A DNA stretch of 64,000 bases, from positions 84,743,229 through 84,807,228 of the forward strand of contig CM042160.1 in NCBI GenBank assembly GCA_023376005.1. The letters are read 5' to 3'. This DNA is from Doryteuthis pealeii. Its lineage: Eukaryota; Mollusca; Cephalopoda; Myopsida; Loliginidae. The notes beneath the pieces were generated by a model, which had not been told where the DNA came from, searched no databases, and worked only from the letters and a program-made list of their open reading frames with translations. Made by a program: the position numbers and the translations under genes. This document shows positions 42,160 through 54,300 of this stretch, in pieces; positions within the stretch are counted from its first letter, which is position 1, and each line of letters begins with the position of its first letter.

Positions 42160-44879
42160 ATCTTCTTCTTTTTACTCTCCTATCTTCCTACTCCTTCCTA
42201 TCCTTAATCTTCCTTACCTCTCTTCCTTATCTTCCTTACTCTCCTTCTATCTTCCTTACTCTCCATCTTCCTTACTCTCCCTTCTATCTTCCTACTCTCC
42301 TTCCTATCTTCCTTACTCTCTCTCTCTTCCTACTCTCCTCCTTTTCTCTCCTTCCTATCTTCCTTACTCTCCCATCTTCCTTACTCTCCCATCTTCCTTA
42401 CTCTCTTCCTATCTTCCTTATCCTTCCTATCTTCCTTACTCTCCTTCTTACTCTTCCTTACTCTCTTCCTTACTCCTTACTCTCCTTCCTATCTTCCTTA
42501 CTTCCTATCTTCTTACTCTCCCATCTTCCTTACTCTCCTTCTATCTTCCTTACTCTCCTTCCTATCTTCCTTACTCCTCCCATCTTACCTTACTCTCCAT
42601 TCTATCTTCCTTACTCTCCTTCCTATCTTCCTTACTTCCTTATCTTCCCTACTCTCCCTTCTATCTTCCTTACTCTCCTTCCTATCTTCCTTACTCTCTC
42701 CTTCCTATCTTCCTTACTCTCCCATCTTCCTTACTCTCCTTCTATCTTCCTTACTCTCACTTCCTATCTTCCTTTACCTCCTTTCCTACTCTCCTCTATC
42801 TTTACTCTCCTTCATCTTCCTTACTCTCCCTTCCTATCTTCCTTACTCTCCTTCCTATCTTCCTTACTCCGTCCTTCCTATCTTCTTATCTCTCATCTTC
42901 TTACTCTCTCTCCATCTTCCTTACTCTCCTTCTATCTTCCTTACTCTCCTTCCTATCTTCCTTACTCTCCCCATCTTCCTTACTCTCCCTTCTATCTTCC
43001 TACTCTCCTTCCTATCTTCCTTACTCTCCTTCTATCTTCCTACTCTCCATCTTCCTTACTCCTCCTTCCTATCTTCCTTACTCTCCTTCCTATCTTCCTT
43101 ACTCTCCCTATCTTCCTTACTCTCCTTCTATCTTCCCTTACTCTCCTTCCTATCTTCCTTACTCTCCTTCCCTATCTTCCTTACTCTCCCTCCTATCTTT
43201 ACTCTCCTTCCTATCTTCCTTACTCTCCTTCCTATCTTAACTTACTCTCCTCCTATCTTTACTCTCCTTCCTATCTTCCTTACTTCCTATCTTCCTTACT
43301 CCTCCCTTCCTTAATTCCTTACTCTCTCCTATCTTTTACTCTCCTTCCTATCTTCCTTTACTCTCCTTCCTATCTTCCTTACTCTCCTTCCTATCTTCCT
43401 TACTCTCCCATCTTCCTTACTCTCCCTCCAGATCTTCCTTACTCTCCTTCCTCTTCTATCTTCCTTACTCTCCTTCCTATCTTCCTTACTCTCTTCCCAT
43501 CTTCCTTACTATCGCCTTCTTATCTTTCCTTACTCTCTTTATCTTCCTTACTCTCCTTCCTATCTTCCCTTACATCTTCTTACTCTCGCCTTCTATCTTC
43601 CTTACTCTCCTTCCTATCTTGTTGCCTTACTCTCCGGACCATCTTCCTTACTCTGCGCGTTCTATCTTCTTATCTCCTTCCTAATCTTCTTACTCTCGCT
43701 TCCTATTTCGCTTACTCTCCCTCCTATCTCTTTACTCTCGCTTCGCTATGCTTCCTTACTCTCCTTCCTATCTTCCTTGACTCTCCCCTCCTATCTTTTA
43801 CTTCTCCTTCCTATTGCTTCTTAACTCTGCCCGTCAATCTTCCTTACTTTCCCTCGCTATCGTTTAACTCTCCTTCCTATGTTGCTTACACCCCTCCTTT
43901 CGCTTACTCTCTCATCCCTATCTTCCTTACTCTCTCTCCCTATCTGTGCGCTTACTCTCTTCGCCTATCTGTCCTTACTCTCCCCTCCAGTCTTCCTTTA
44001 CTCTCCCTGCCTATCTTTAAGCTCTCTCACTCTCTCTCTAATCTTCCTTACCCTCCCTCCTCTGCTTCTTACACTTTGTCCTTTCCTTACTCTCTGCCTA
44101 TCTTCCTTACTCTCCTCCGTCTTCCTTACAGCCCGCCCGGCTTTCCTTAGCTGCTCTCTCTCTCCCAGTCTTCGCCTTACTGCTCCCGTCCAGTTCTTCC
44201 TTACACCCTGCCTTGTCCTTACTTCTCTCTCTCTCGCTATCTTCCTTAGACTGGCTCCCTCCTCTTTCTTCCTTAACATCTGTCCCTCCTTTCTTTACTC
44301 TCTCTCCTATTTCCTTACTCTCCCTCCTAATCTTTCCGCTTACCTCCCCCTTTCTTACTCTCTCTCTCTCTATCTCCTTACTCTCGCCCCCTTCTTCGCT
44401 TACAACTGCCATCCTTTTTACTTCTCTACCCTATCTTCCTTACTCTCCCTCCCTCTCTTCCTTACTCTCCCTCCCTATGCTTCCTTACTTACTCTCCCTC
44501 GACACGGGGCTATCTTTTACTCTCCTTCCTGGATCCTTTCCTTACTCTGCGCTCCTATCTTCCTTAACTCTCGCCTCCTATCTCCTTACTTCTCCCCTCC
44601 TATCTTTACTCTCCTTCCTATCTTCTTACTAACTCTCCTATCTCTTCCTTACTCTCCCCTCTATCTTCTTACTCTCTCCGTACTCTATCCTTTTACTCTC
44701 CCTTCCTATTGTCCCTTACTCTCCTAATCTTCCCTTACTCTCGCCTTCCTATCCTTCCTTAACGTGCTTCCTCCTATCTTTACTCTCCTCCTTTCTAACT
44801 TAACACTGCCTTCCTATCTTCCTTACACTCGCCTTCTTTCCTTACTGCTCCTCGCTATCATACCTTAACCTTCTCCCCC
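42160..44879. repeat. TC-rich satellite, ~20-21-bp unit
   Basis: Unit close to CTTACTCTCCTTCCTATCTTC, repeated over 2.7 kb up to the gap. Unit length is variable. The last kilobase gains scattered G residues (for example CTCGCTTCGCTATGCTTCC), while the first does not. The 673- and 282-codon frames across it are satellite translations, not proteins. Confidence 0.95.
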
Positions 44880-44979
44880 NNNNNNNNNNNNNNNNNNNNN
44901 NNNNNNNNNNNNNNNNNNNNNNNNNNNNNNNNNNNNNNNNNNNNNNNNNNNNNNNNNNNNNNNNNNNNNNNNNNNNNNN
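44880..44979. other. Assembly gap, 100 N
   Basis: Exactly 100 unknown bases, the conventional placeholder for a gap of unknown size. It sits at the end of the satellite, so the real array is probably longer. Confidence 0.99.
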
Positions 44980-46574
44980 GGAGAGAGGAAATCCATGTAC
45001 TCACAACAATGAAATTGTCCACAATAAGCATTTATTCATTTTATCTTTTATCCGTCTTACTGATGATTATGAAACGATGTTTTTTGAACAATTCCTTATT
45101 CTCACTATATTTTTCAACAACCTGCCCTAAGCTTTGGCTCCACTGAACAAACTGTGACACAGCAAGTCTCTTTATTTTCCAGATTCTTTTACCCTCTAAA
45201 GAATAAATATAACCAGTTTTTATTTAAGAACCAAAAATTTCACATGATCACTGAAGATCTATATTAAAAAACAAATAATAAATACATATAATAGACGTAT
45301 TCATGTATTGAATACATTTATTAAAGGGTTTTTGTAATTTGCTTTGCAACATGTCTTCTAATATTGGTTTGTTGGTTGTTTTGAAGCTCATCACAGTGCA
45401 AGTGTATAAGAAAAAAGAGAAGGTAACTGTGGTGTTGTTGTTAACGCTGTGATTTATTCCACGTATAGATGATATTCTCGTCTATTCTATTAATGCAACG
45501 AGTGTTGTAGTGTGTAGTGTTAAGGTTCTCGAGTGATCGAGATGACGATGTCATATCTGGCTGCTCTTAGTTCTATAGCTATACACCTGGATGTGTCTGG
45601 TTGTGTATGCGATATGGAGCGAGTTACTGATTTGGAGTGAAGCGGACAGTCTGATCATCTCTGTATGATGCCTGTCGAGATGGTACGGAATCGCTGCGTC
45701 TTTGTTCTGTCCAGTTTTCAAATTTCTGTGTATTGTTGTGTGTGGGGGGGGGGGCTGTTTATGCGTGTGTTTATGCGTTGTAGTGTGTTCATTGGCTTTT
45801 TTCTTTCTTGTTATTATTATTCACGATTTGCTCCCCTCTAAGGCATGTTTTTTTTTATGTTTAGCTAACAGGACATACTTGATCTCTTTTTTTTATTATA
45901 TGTGTCTGGAGAAAACATTCGATATCGTTTGATGTTACTGGGGTGCGGGGTGTGTAAATAGTACTGATCTATACAAAATCACCTGTTGTCTCTGTTGTGT
46001 GTGTGTCGGTGTATTTGTTAGTTAGTCCCACGACATGTGTGTGTGTGTGGCGGGTGTTATTTATAGGGTGTGTGTGTTTGTTTGGTGCGGTCTTGTCACT
46101 ATAGCGTTAATATGTGTTATGTGCTGTGTTTAGTAATGAAATTGAATTTTATTAAATTGTATTATGAGGCCCTCTAATCTATTTTGTTTGCTTTTTTAAT
46201 AGTTATGATTTATTCATTTTATTTTATTAGTTGTTTTTAGTTTTTTTTAAATTTGATTTATATTAATATTTATAAAATTTTAATTATATATTAAAACATA
46301 CTCAACTTCTATTTCAATTTCTTGTACACAATCAATAATCTTATTTACGAATTTAAAATTCCCCGTTTCTTTTTCAAATGTCACTCTTCACGGAATATTA
46401 TTTATCCCAAACCGTGTCCAGCCAATGTATTGCTATTTATTTATGTACTCTTTATTATTTATCCTTTCAACAACAACACACACACACACACCACACCACA
46501 CACACACACTATATATTATAATAATAATATATAATATATATAAGTACGCAAACAGTTTGTTTGGACTATGGCTA
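44980..46574. other. AT-rich sequence after the gap
   Basis: The first bases (GGAGAGAGGAAATCC) do not continue the satellite. GT-rich simple sequence at 45990-46080 and (CA)n at 46470-46510. 45350-45480 is close to the reverse complement of 34570-34690 (TTGTTGGTTGTTTTGAAG, GCAAGTGTATAAGAAAAAAG), a dispersed repeat. No gene is supported. Confidence 0.5.
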
Positions 46575-46755
46575 TGCCGACAATTTTTGGAGAATATGTG
46601 CTTAATTGAAGTCATACCTAATTTGAAAATTTATTAGTTGATAATGTGGGAATTTAGGCGAATATATCTGTTTAAATGTGAGCTTAAATAAATCGAGAAA
46701 TGTACATTCGAGAATGACTTTTTCTCGATTTGTTTACGGCTCCACTTAAACATGA
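46575..46755. repeat. Diverged copy of the 30.7-kb palindrome
   Basis: It shares GCCGACAATTTTTGGAGAA, ATATGTGCTTAATTGAAGTC, AAATCGAGAAATGTACATTC and TTTTTCTCGATTTGTTT, with many indels. The centre with the hammerhead box is missing. Confidence 0.75.
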
Positions 46756-46993
46756 TATATATATATATATGATTATATTATATATAATATATATTATATA
46801 TATAATATATGAATTCATTTTAATGAATACGTCTCTATATACGACAGAAAGGTGTCTCGGTAATCTTTTTTGAATTACGTCATCGGAATTTGCGGGGTTT
46901 TTCAATATCAAGATTTCTCTCCACCGCCCGGGCACATTGATCGGGCGATGCCCGTCTACCGCAAAAGAAGCCGACACTAATATATAAAAAATA

Positions 46994-47140
46994 AAGTCGT
47001 CGGGCGGCCTAATGTCGGTATGTCGCCATACTAGCGAGGAGTCTAAGTCCCTTTTCACGGCTAGACAAGGAGATTGGTTTTTTGTCTCTGAGACGGAGCG
47101 CCCACCAACCAATCACCTCTTACTTTACCGCACAGATTAT
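46994..47140 (-). repeat. SINE-A, truncated and indel-rich
   Basis: From AAAGTCGTCGGGCGGCCTAA to CTTACTTTACCGCACAGATT. Several single-base gains and losses against the family, more than in copies outside 45-53 kb. Confidence 0.8.
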
Positions 47141-47199
47141 TAAATTATTCCATTTCCTTTGTCTAAACTTATATATGTATAGTAAAAGCTCTATCTCTC

Positions 47200-47432
47200 T
47201 GAATTTTGAATGAGGTTGATGATTAGTATTAACATTAGTGGCAGTAACATAGAACATTAATAAAACAACTCTTACGCAGCTATGTTAGCGAGAATGAGAC
47301 CAGGATACCCCTCGTGGATAAATAAAGGGTTAGGTTAAAGTTCTGTGATGGCTCGCCGATTACGACAAGAAAGTTCCCTTAGATTCGAAAAGAAGGTTCC
47401 CGGAGTCCGACAAGAACTACTGAAGAAGGTAT
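47200..47432 (+). repeat. CTGAAGAAGG-module repeat, indel-rich copy
   Basis: Contains AGGATACCCCTCGTGGATAA, ATAAAGGGTTAGGTTAAAGT, ATTACGACAAGAAAGTTCCC and CCGACAAGAACTACTGAAGA in the order of 6600-6720. It ends at AT and GT microsatellites. Confidence 0.7.
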
Positions 47433-47499
47433 ATGTATATATATCATATATATAATATATGTTGTGTGTGTGTGTGCTGTGTGTGTTGTGTGTGTGTGG

Positions 47500-49690
47500 T
47501 GTGTGTCCCATGTCCCATTGTGGTTTGTTGACAATTACAGAAGAATATTGATAAGTGGCTTGAGCCGGACGAAAAAAATATGGAGAGTCGTTAATTCTTT
47601 AATCCGTATCTACGTTTCGCCTTAAAAGGGAAATAAAAGAAAATGAAATGAATAAAACGAAGATTTTTCCTTGTCCAATCATATTTGTTGTTTACTCGAA
47701 AACAAAATGGCTGCTCAAATCTATCAATTTCATGTCTCATTGTCGTTGACAATGGCTGAAAAGAACTCGGATTCGAAGGAAACGATCGCTTAATCCTTAT
47801 TTATGCTCTTTTGTTAAGAAACAAAGTTAAATAAATAAGCTTATTAGAAGAGGGGAAATCCCCCCCCCCCTGAGACGTAGTGGCTACTTTACTGGACTGT
47901 GTCATCGGAGGAAGCAAGTTCGAACTCCAGTCGTGCTATTATGTTCACTTTCTGACTAATACTCTTGGGAAATGTATGAATCCCCTCATCCTCATCGGCT
48001 TTTGGGGTACCACTACTGTTCTTCTACAAGGATGGATTTGGCATTAAATAACCAATGAAAGTTGATATGTTATTAAAACAAAGAAACAAAAAGCCAACAC
48101 CTTATAAAACATTTCTTATTCGTCACATTCAATAAAAGTTTTTGCACACGGAAATATTGTGCCTAAACATACATATCTCTCTCTCTGCTCTCTCTCTCTC
48201 TGCTCTCTCTCTATATATATATCTATATATATATATATAATTATATATATTAAAATCTATTCATATCTATCAAACTATGTCAATATGTTCTCTTTATCTA
48301 TCTTAGTCTATGTCATATCTAGATAACTAGCTAGCTATCCTAGTCGTTTCTATCATCTACTTCTATCTATCTATCTTTGCAGTATATATATATGTCTATC
48401 TATTCTCATCCAGCTATTTTCATTCTATCTATCTATCCTTTCTCCTTTCTTTCTTGTTTTTCTTTCTCTCGTCCCCCGTTCCTTTCCTTCCTTCCTTCTT
48501 CCTTTTCAGTTTCTACCTTTCTTTCTTCTTTTTCTTTCGTTCGTTCGTTCTCGTCTTTCAGTTCTTTGTTAAATTAATTTTAATTTCTAAGTAGTATCGT
48601 ATTATATAATTATATTCTTTCCATCCACAACACTCTGTCTTTCTTTCTTCTTGTCTTTTCTTTTTCTTTCTTTTCTGCTTTCTTTCTTTCTTTTCCCCGA
48701 ACTCATCGATATTGTACAAATTACACGTAAAAAATTCCCCTCATTCAGAAGACACTTAAGAGTATTTGCGAGTTCGTGAGCTCTATTCTCCGAGTTGGTT
48801 TATGTCGGACGAAAAGGAACAACACGAATGATAAATTACAGACTCATGTATTATGCAAAAAGTACAGAAATCTGTTGCAAATTTAATGGCATTTGCTACG
48901 AGACTTATCTGTGAGGTGAAATACTGTTCGTGTGGAATGGCTAGAAAGGACATTATTAATCGGTGGTTTGGTAGAATGCTGGTTGAGATGCGTCCGTTTG
49001 GTCATTTCGTACGATAGGTAAAAAGTGTAGGGAGGGCTTTTTTTAGAAAAGCTTCTCTTCGTCTGGGTAACTGTTCTTATTTATGACGTGATTGGGACCC
49101 TTCTTAGTTGAACATATTTAGTCCTCAGCCTTCGATTAAGTATGCCTGGTCGAACGGCCATCAGTATATGCTATGGCGACAGCCTTAGAAAGTTGCTGTT
49201 AAAAAAGCGCCCTCCGTCCAGGTCACGGCCTACAGACATGCCGGGTTTTGATTCTGGCGCCAAACAGTCGCAATTGGCGATTTCGCCCTCTAGCGGCACG
49301 GCGACGATAATTCTCTATCAGATTTCCGATAAAATATTTGATTTTTATATTCATTTTCTTTTTCAAGAATGCAGTTAACTAATTTAAACAAAACAGTAAA
49401 ATCTCTTTATTTATTTTCAGTCTAGAATTTTCCCCATTAGATTGTAACACATTTACGACTTTCGTTCAGTCCCGGAAATCGTTCGTATCCATCAGTGGTT
49501 TGGCTGGTTCCGTGACATGGTCATCAAACGGGGATTGCATTCATCACAATTGAAGAACTTTTGGTATTTAATTTTAGCTTAATTCTTCAAATTCTGTAAT
49601 GCTCTGCTAAATATTGGTCTTCGGCATCCGTCGCCAAATTTACAGACATTTCTTTTATTAATAATCTTTATTTGATTTATTTAATTCTCT
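47500..49690. other. Unassigned AT-rich sequence with simple repeats
   Basis: SINE-B-like segment at 47880-48010 (GAGACGTAGTGGCTACTTTA, GCAAGTTCGAACTCCAGTCG). (CT)n at 48178-48213; TATC and TTTC tracts at 48350-48700. 49240-49310 shares the small repeat with 26760 and 35482. No gene is supported. Confidence 0.5.
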
Positions 49691-49817
49691 TCAGAAAGAA
49701 AGAAAGGAAAGAAAGAAAGGCGTTAAGATGGAAACGAGAACTAGTAATATAGAGAACGAAAGGAGTAAGAACGTAAAGAAAGTGAAAAAGAAAGAAGAAA
49801 AAGAAATCTAGAATGAA

Positions 49818-49852
<35 letters not shown>

Positions 49853-50908
49853 GCGTAAATAGTTGATGAGCCGAAGAAGTAAGAGAACGAATTGAAAGAA
49901 AGTAAGCAAAGAAGAAAGGAAAGAAAACAGCAAACTACGGTAATAGAAAGAGCAACAGATAGAAGAAAGACATAACAAACAGAAAACGGAAATAAGATAA
50001 GAGGACTAATTGAAAGAAAAGAAAGTAAGAAGAAAGAAAAGAAAGAAAGGATAAAGAACTAGAATAGAAATATAAGAAAGAAAAAAGAAAAAAAAAGAAT
50101 AATGAAAAGAAATGAAATAAAGAAAAGAAAGACAGAAAGAAAAGAATAAAAAGAAGAAAGAGAATGAAAGAAAGAAAGAGTAAACTAAAAAGACAGAAGT
50201 AGGACGAAGATAGATATAGGTAGAGCGTATAAAAACTAAGAGTAGAAAAGAAAAACGAAAAGAAGAAGAAGGAATGAAAAGAAGAAAGAAAGAAAGAAGA
50301 AAGAAAGAAAAAGAAAGAAAGAAAGAAGGGTGTAACAATGAAAAGAAAGTAGCGTAAAACAAGGTAATGGTAAAATGGAAAATAGACCAGATAGATAAGA
50401 AAGAAAGAAATGAATGAAGAAGAAAGAAAGAAAGGTCAACAGAAGAAAAGAAGAGATAATATTAAGGAACTATAGACACTGAAAAAAGAAGAAAGCACAG
50501 AAAGAGGAGTGTAAAAGAAAGAAAGAAAGTAAGAAGAAAAAGGAAGAAAGAGTGTAATGATAAGAGAAATGTCAACTTGAAAGAAAGAGAACTGAAAGAC
50601 GTGAAAAACGAAAGAAAGAAATTACAGAAAGAAAACAACAGGGAAAGAAAGTAAAGATTATAGAAGATTAGACAAACAAACAAAAATAATTGAAAAAAGA
50701 AATTGATTTAGTGGATAGTAAAAGATAGTATTGAAAGAAAGAAAGAAAAAAAGAAGAAAGAAGAAAAGAAAAGAAAGAAAAAGAAGAAAGAAGAAAGCGA
50801 ATATAGAAGGGAAAAAATTGAAAAGAGAAAGATAAGACTGAAGTATAGAAAATAAGAGGGAGGGAAAAGAATAAAGTGAGTAGGTAGAGATGAAGGAGAG
50901 AAGAGAAG

Positions 50909-50940
<32 letters not shown>

Positions 50941-50955
50941 AGGGGGGGGTAGGAA
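49690..50955. repeat. GAAA-rich degenerate microsatellite
   Basis: About 1.25 kb of irregular AAAG/GAAA repeats ending in (GA)n at 50909-50942. The many Ser/Phe-rich minus-strand frames are artefacts of this composition. Confidence 0.93.
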
Positions 50956-51884
50956 GGAGGTGGTGGTGAGTGTGTGCCACCTAATTAAAAAAGAATTTTG
51001 GATATATGATATTCTAAACTGTCTTGTTTGCATACAACAAAACAGAATTTCCAAGTCATCTTTCTGAGACCCGGACTGAAGTAAGCGAATACTTCTGTCT
51101 TTAGTAGAATTCAAGAAATCATTATGTAATTTAATTGACATTTAAACTACAGATAACATTCACAGATCGATCGTGTCGACTTCAATTTCAATTTTTAGAA
51201 TTTGGTGAATATATAGCAACACATATCCCTACGCCAAAATGAAGTTTTATAATTATATTACTTCCAATAAAATGAAGAAATAGCAACAAGAAAACATGAT
51301 TGTAGTACTTATCTACCAACCCATTCGCAATGGTAAGGTACTGCACGCAAGGTCACAAGGGCATAAAGCGAGGATCGAACTCACCATTTAGTATAATGGA
51401 TCTGCGAGACTAGTTTGCTAAGCATAACAGACCAGAAATCGTATATATATATATATATATATAGATAGTAAGATATGTATCTATAATTCAAATGAATGTT
51501 AAAACTACGAAAGTCACGCGAGGGTCTAGAACGCTGATATCGGAATGACCTCCGTTATTACAATATTGTACAGAACGCGGGCGTTTTCAATAACAAAAGA
51601 TAAAGGTCGTTCAACAGGAGGGACATTTATCTGAGAAGGGAATTAACGATCCCGACATTTATGAGAATAATGATAAAATAAGTTGAATTCTGTACTCACA
51701 CATCGAGTTTCCTTCATATGTAATTATAGTCTTCATAATTATTACCGTCCTTATTATATTCAACATAAAAAGTACATCGCAACACCACACATTCACACAC
51801 ACAACAACTCTATTATTTCTCACACATTTTATTTATTTATTATTTATATTTATATATATTTTATTATATATATATAATATATAC
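50956..51884. other. Unassigned sequence with one SINE-B fragment
   Basis: 51315-51440 on the minus strand is SINE-B-like (AGCGAGGATCGAACTCACCA, ATGGATCTGCGAGACTAGTT). The remainder is AT-rich with (AT)n at 51443-51465. No gene is supported. Confidence 0.55.
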
Positions 51885-52285
51885 TACGCAAATATATGCC
51901 CTCGGGTGCAAGTATTCTAAGTTTAAATGTATGAAAATTCTGTATTAAATTAGAAGGGGGGGTTAATGAATACTAAATAAGGATCAGATAAAAAATTTGA
52001 AAGGACGGGGTATAATCGAAAATAGAAACAACTGAAACTTACTCTTTCTCACTGTCCGTTTTTTCATGCTAAATTTTCCTAATTTTAGAACTATTTAGTT
52101 CAATAGGAAGTAAAGAATAAAAGTTAACGTATTCTTCTGTGTAACTGATTTCTTTAGGATTTATTGAGAGATTTTTACTCATATTCATTAAGATAAGATC
52201 CAACATTAGAATTCAATAAATACCGACGCACATTTTTATTAAATAGGTTTTTTGTAATATCAAGATGCAAATTACTTTAAGTCGT
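51885..52285 (+). repeat. Diverged partner of 37885-38330
   Basis: Same order of blocks: GCAAATATATGCC with CGGGTGCAAGTATT, GGGGTATAATCGAAAA, AACTATTTAGTTCAATAGGA, GAGAGATTTTTACTCATATT, and ATGCAAATTA at the end. Many small indels. Confidence 0.75.
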
Positions 52286-52289
52286 GTAC

Positions 52290-52545
52290 ACTAGAGAGAC
52301 TCTCACGACTCGAATACAATCACACTCGTGCCGAAGATCGGCTAGCAGATGCAGAGTCGTGTCGGCACGCGCAGTGTGCCATAAGAGTGTCATCGGCTAG
52401 CGCTCCGTGGCAGTTTCGTGTCGATGATAAGCGCTTCCGACCGGTATGTATTCTGAGACTCATCATAGAGTGTATACGCCACGAGTGTTATTGAGGCACC
52501 ACGCGGAGTGCGCGAGTCCCAGAGTGAGCTTTATGATTCAGTTAG
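52290..52545. other. CpG-dense segment
   Basis: An abrupt block of GC- and CpG-rich sequence (GTGTCGGCACGCGCAGTGTG, GATAAGCGCTTCCGACCGGT, CACGCGGAGTGCGCGAGTCC) inside AT-rich DNA. GTCGTGT/CTCACGAC words recur. No frame, tRNA or repeat partner is recognised. Confidence 0.55.
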
Positions 52546-52835
52546 ATAGACTATATAATATTATTGCAGCTATAATTTTTTACCTTATATCGACTAAGTG
52601 CGACCCAATATGTTAATTCCGGGTCAAACCACACACCCTCGCTGATTAAGAAATCCCTGGTTTAGGTAGCGTGCAGAACTTAGTAAACTTTTTCTAACCA
52701 GCAAATTTTCCAATAGCGTTAGCGATTTTATAATAAAACACTATATAATAGCAGGTATACTAGAAATAAAATTAAACTTAACAAAGAGCAAAAGAATGAA
52801 AAAACTATATATAATAAAAAAAAAAAAACAGAAAT

Positions 52836-53506
52836 AGAAAGATTTTGTGGTATAACCCACCATTCAACCTACAGGTGATAACGAAAATGAGAAAAATATT
52901 TCTAAATTTAATAGATAAACATTTCCCAATTAACCACACTCTATACAAAATCTTTAATAAGAACAATTTACAGATTAGTTTCTCCTGTATTGATAAGATA
53001 GAAAGGATAATTAAAACAAAATAACAAAATAATTAACAACCATACAAATGATAGAAATAAGGAAAAAGACAGACAGAAAAAGTGCAATTGCCGAAACCCA
53101 GATAGATGCCCAATAAAAGGAAAGTGTTTGACCAAATGTGTAATTTACCTTGAATCGATAACGTCTACACAGAAACAAAACCTATTAAATTTTACGTGGC
53201 TTACAACTACAAATTCAGAATTTGAAACTAGGTTTACAAACCATAAATACTCATTTTCAAATATTAGAATAAAAAAATCTAACAACCATAGCTAGCTATA
53301 TTTGGAACTTAAAGAATCAAAATATCACACCATGGGAAATATTAAAGAGATCCAATATCTGCCGAAGTTTGACTGATCCATGTTTCTTGTGTTAACAAGA
53401 AAGTTAGCGATAATTAGATTCCCGGATAAGAAAAACCTTCTGAATAAAAAACATGAATTCTTGGCGAAATTTGTACATGGAATACATAACTTATTAATGT
53501 ATGATT
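52836..53506 (+). pseudogene. Penelope-like element fragment with GIY-YIG endonuclease region
   Basis: An open segment from 52836 reads RKILWYNPPFNLQVITKMRK, then DKHFPINHTLYKIFNKN, phrases typical of the C-terminal part of the Penelope reverse transcriptase. A cysteine cluster (CNCRNPDRCPIKGKCLTK) at about 53085-53135 follows, then a degraded GIY-YIG stretch (FETRFTNHKYSF; the YVG part lies in another frame), and a C-terminal NLLNKKHEFLAKFVHG. Several stops and frameshifts make it inactive. Upstream RT is missing. Confidence 0.72.
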
Positions 53507-54021
53507 AAGATTAATATAAATATATAAGATATGCATAAATTAAAAAAAAAACACTTAAACTACAACTTAATTGATTTATCAGAAGACTCCAAACCCAACA
53601 GTATACATAAATAAGATACAAACAAAATGAATTAAAGAAAAAGGAAAGAAAAAAAGGGATGGGAGTTGAAGACAGCTGACAGATAGAATTACAAATTACT
53701 TTTGCCTGGCAAACGTATGGAAAAGTAATGTTTAATTTCAAAGAGAAAAAGTTTAGATTTAAAAACTAAATTTTATACTGATTAAAATAACAGAGAGAAA
53801 TAAACATAATTCTAGACCAAACAAGTATATTTATATAATTAGCTACTTATACTTTTTAGTTCTCCTGGGGAAGGTATACGTAGAACACCAAAACTGTGCT
53901 AGAGAGAATAACTTTTTTTTCTACATTTATAAATGCTCTATATCTTACGAAATATATTGAGCCCTTTTTGGATTAACTACTTATGCTACTACAATGAAAA
54001 CGTAGTAGTAACATTTTGATG

Positions 54022-54065
<44 letters not shown>

Positions 54066-54095
54066 ATGTTGTGTGTGTGTGTGTGTTGTGTGTAT

Positions 54096-54149
<54 letters not shown>

Positions 54150-54300
54150 AGAGAAGAGAGAGAGATAATATGCTTGCTATATTTATAAGTAAACAGTAAA
54201 AACATTTCTTTAATTTCGCTTCCTGGGCCGAAACTGTTATTTCGCAATTGTTTATGCTTAAAGTAAATTGAAAAGACATTTGTTTCTCTTCAAACTTTGT
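53507..54300. other. AT-rich sequence with compound microsatellite
   Basis: (AT)n 54025-54061, (GT)n 54064-54095 and (GA)n 54099-54165 form one compound tract. No gene is supported. Confidence 0.6.

Noticed and set aside
42129..44727. Very long open frames (673 and 282 codons) of Ser/Leu/Pro/Tyr-rich protein
   Set aside because: They are translations of a TC-rich satellite with a ~20-21-bp unit; the frame survives because TC-rich repeats lack stops.
45055..45085. CTGATGATTATGAAAC as a hammerhead core
   Set aside because: Only four bases separate the two boxes, so no stem II can form.
49690..51141. Several Phe/Ser-rich minus-strand frames
   Set aside because: GAAA-type simple repeat; all frames share the same compositional bias.
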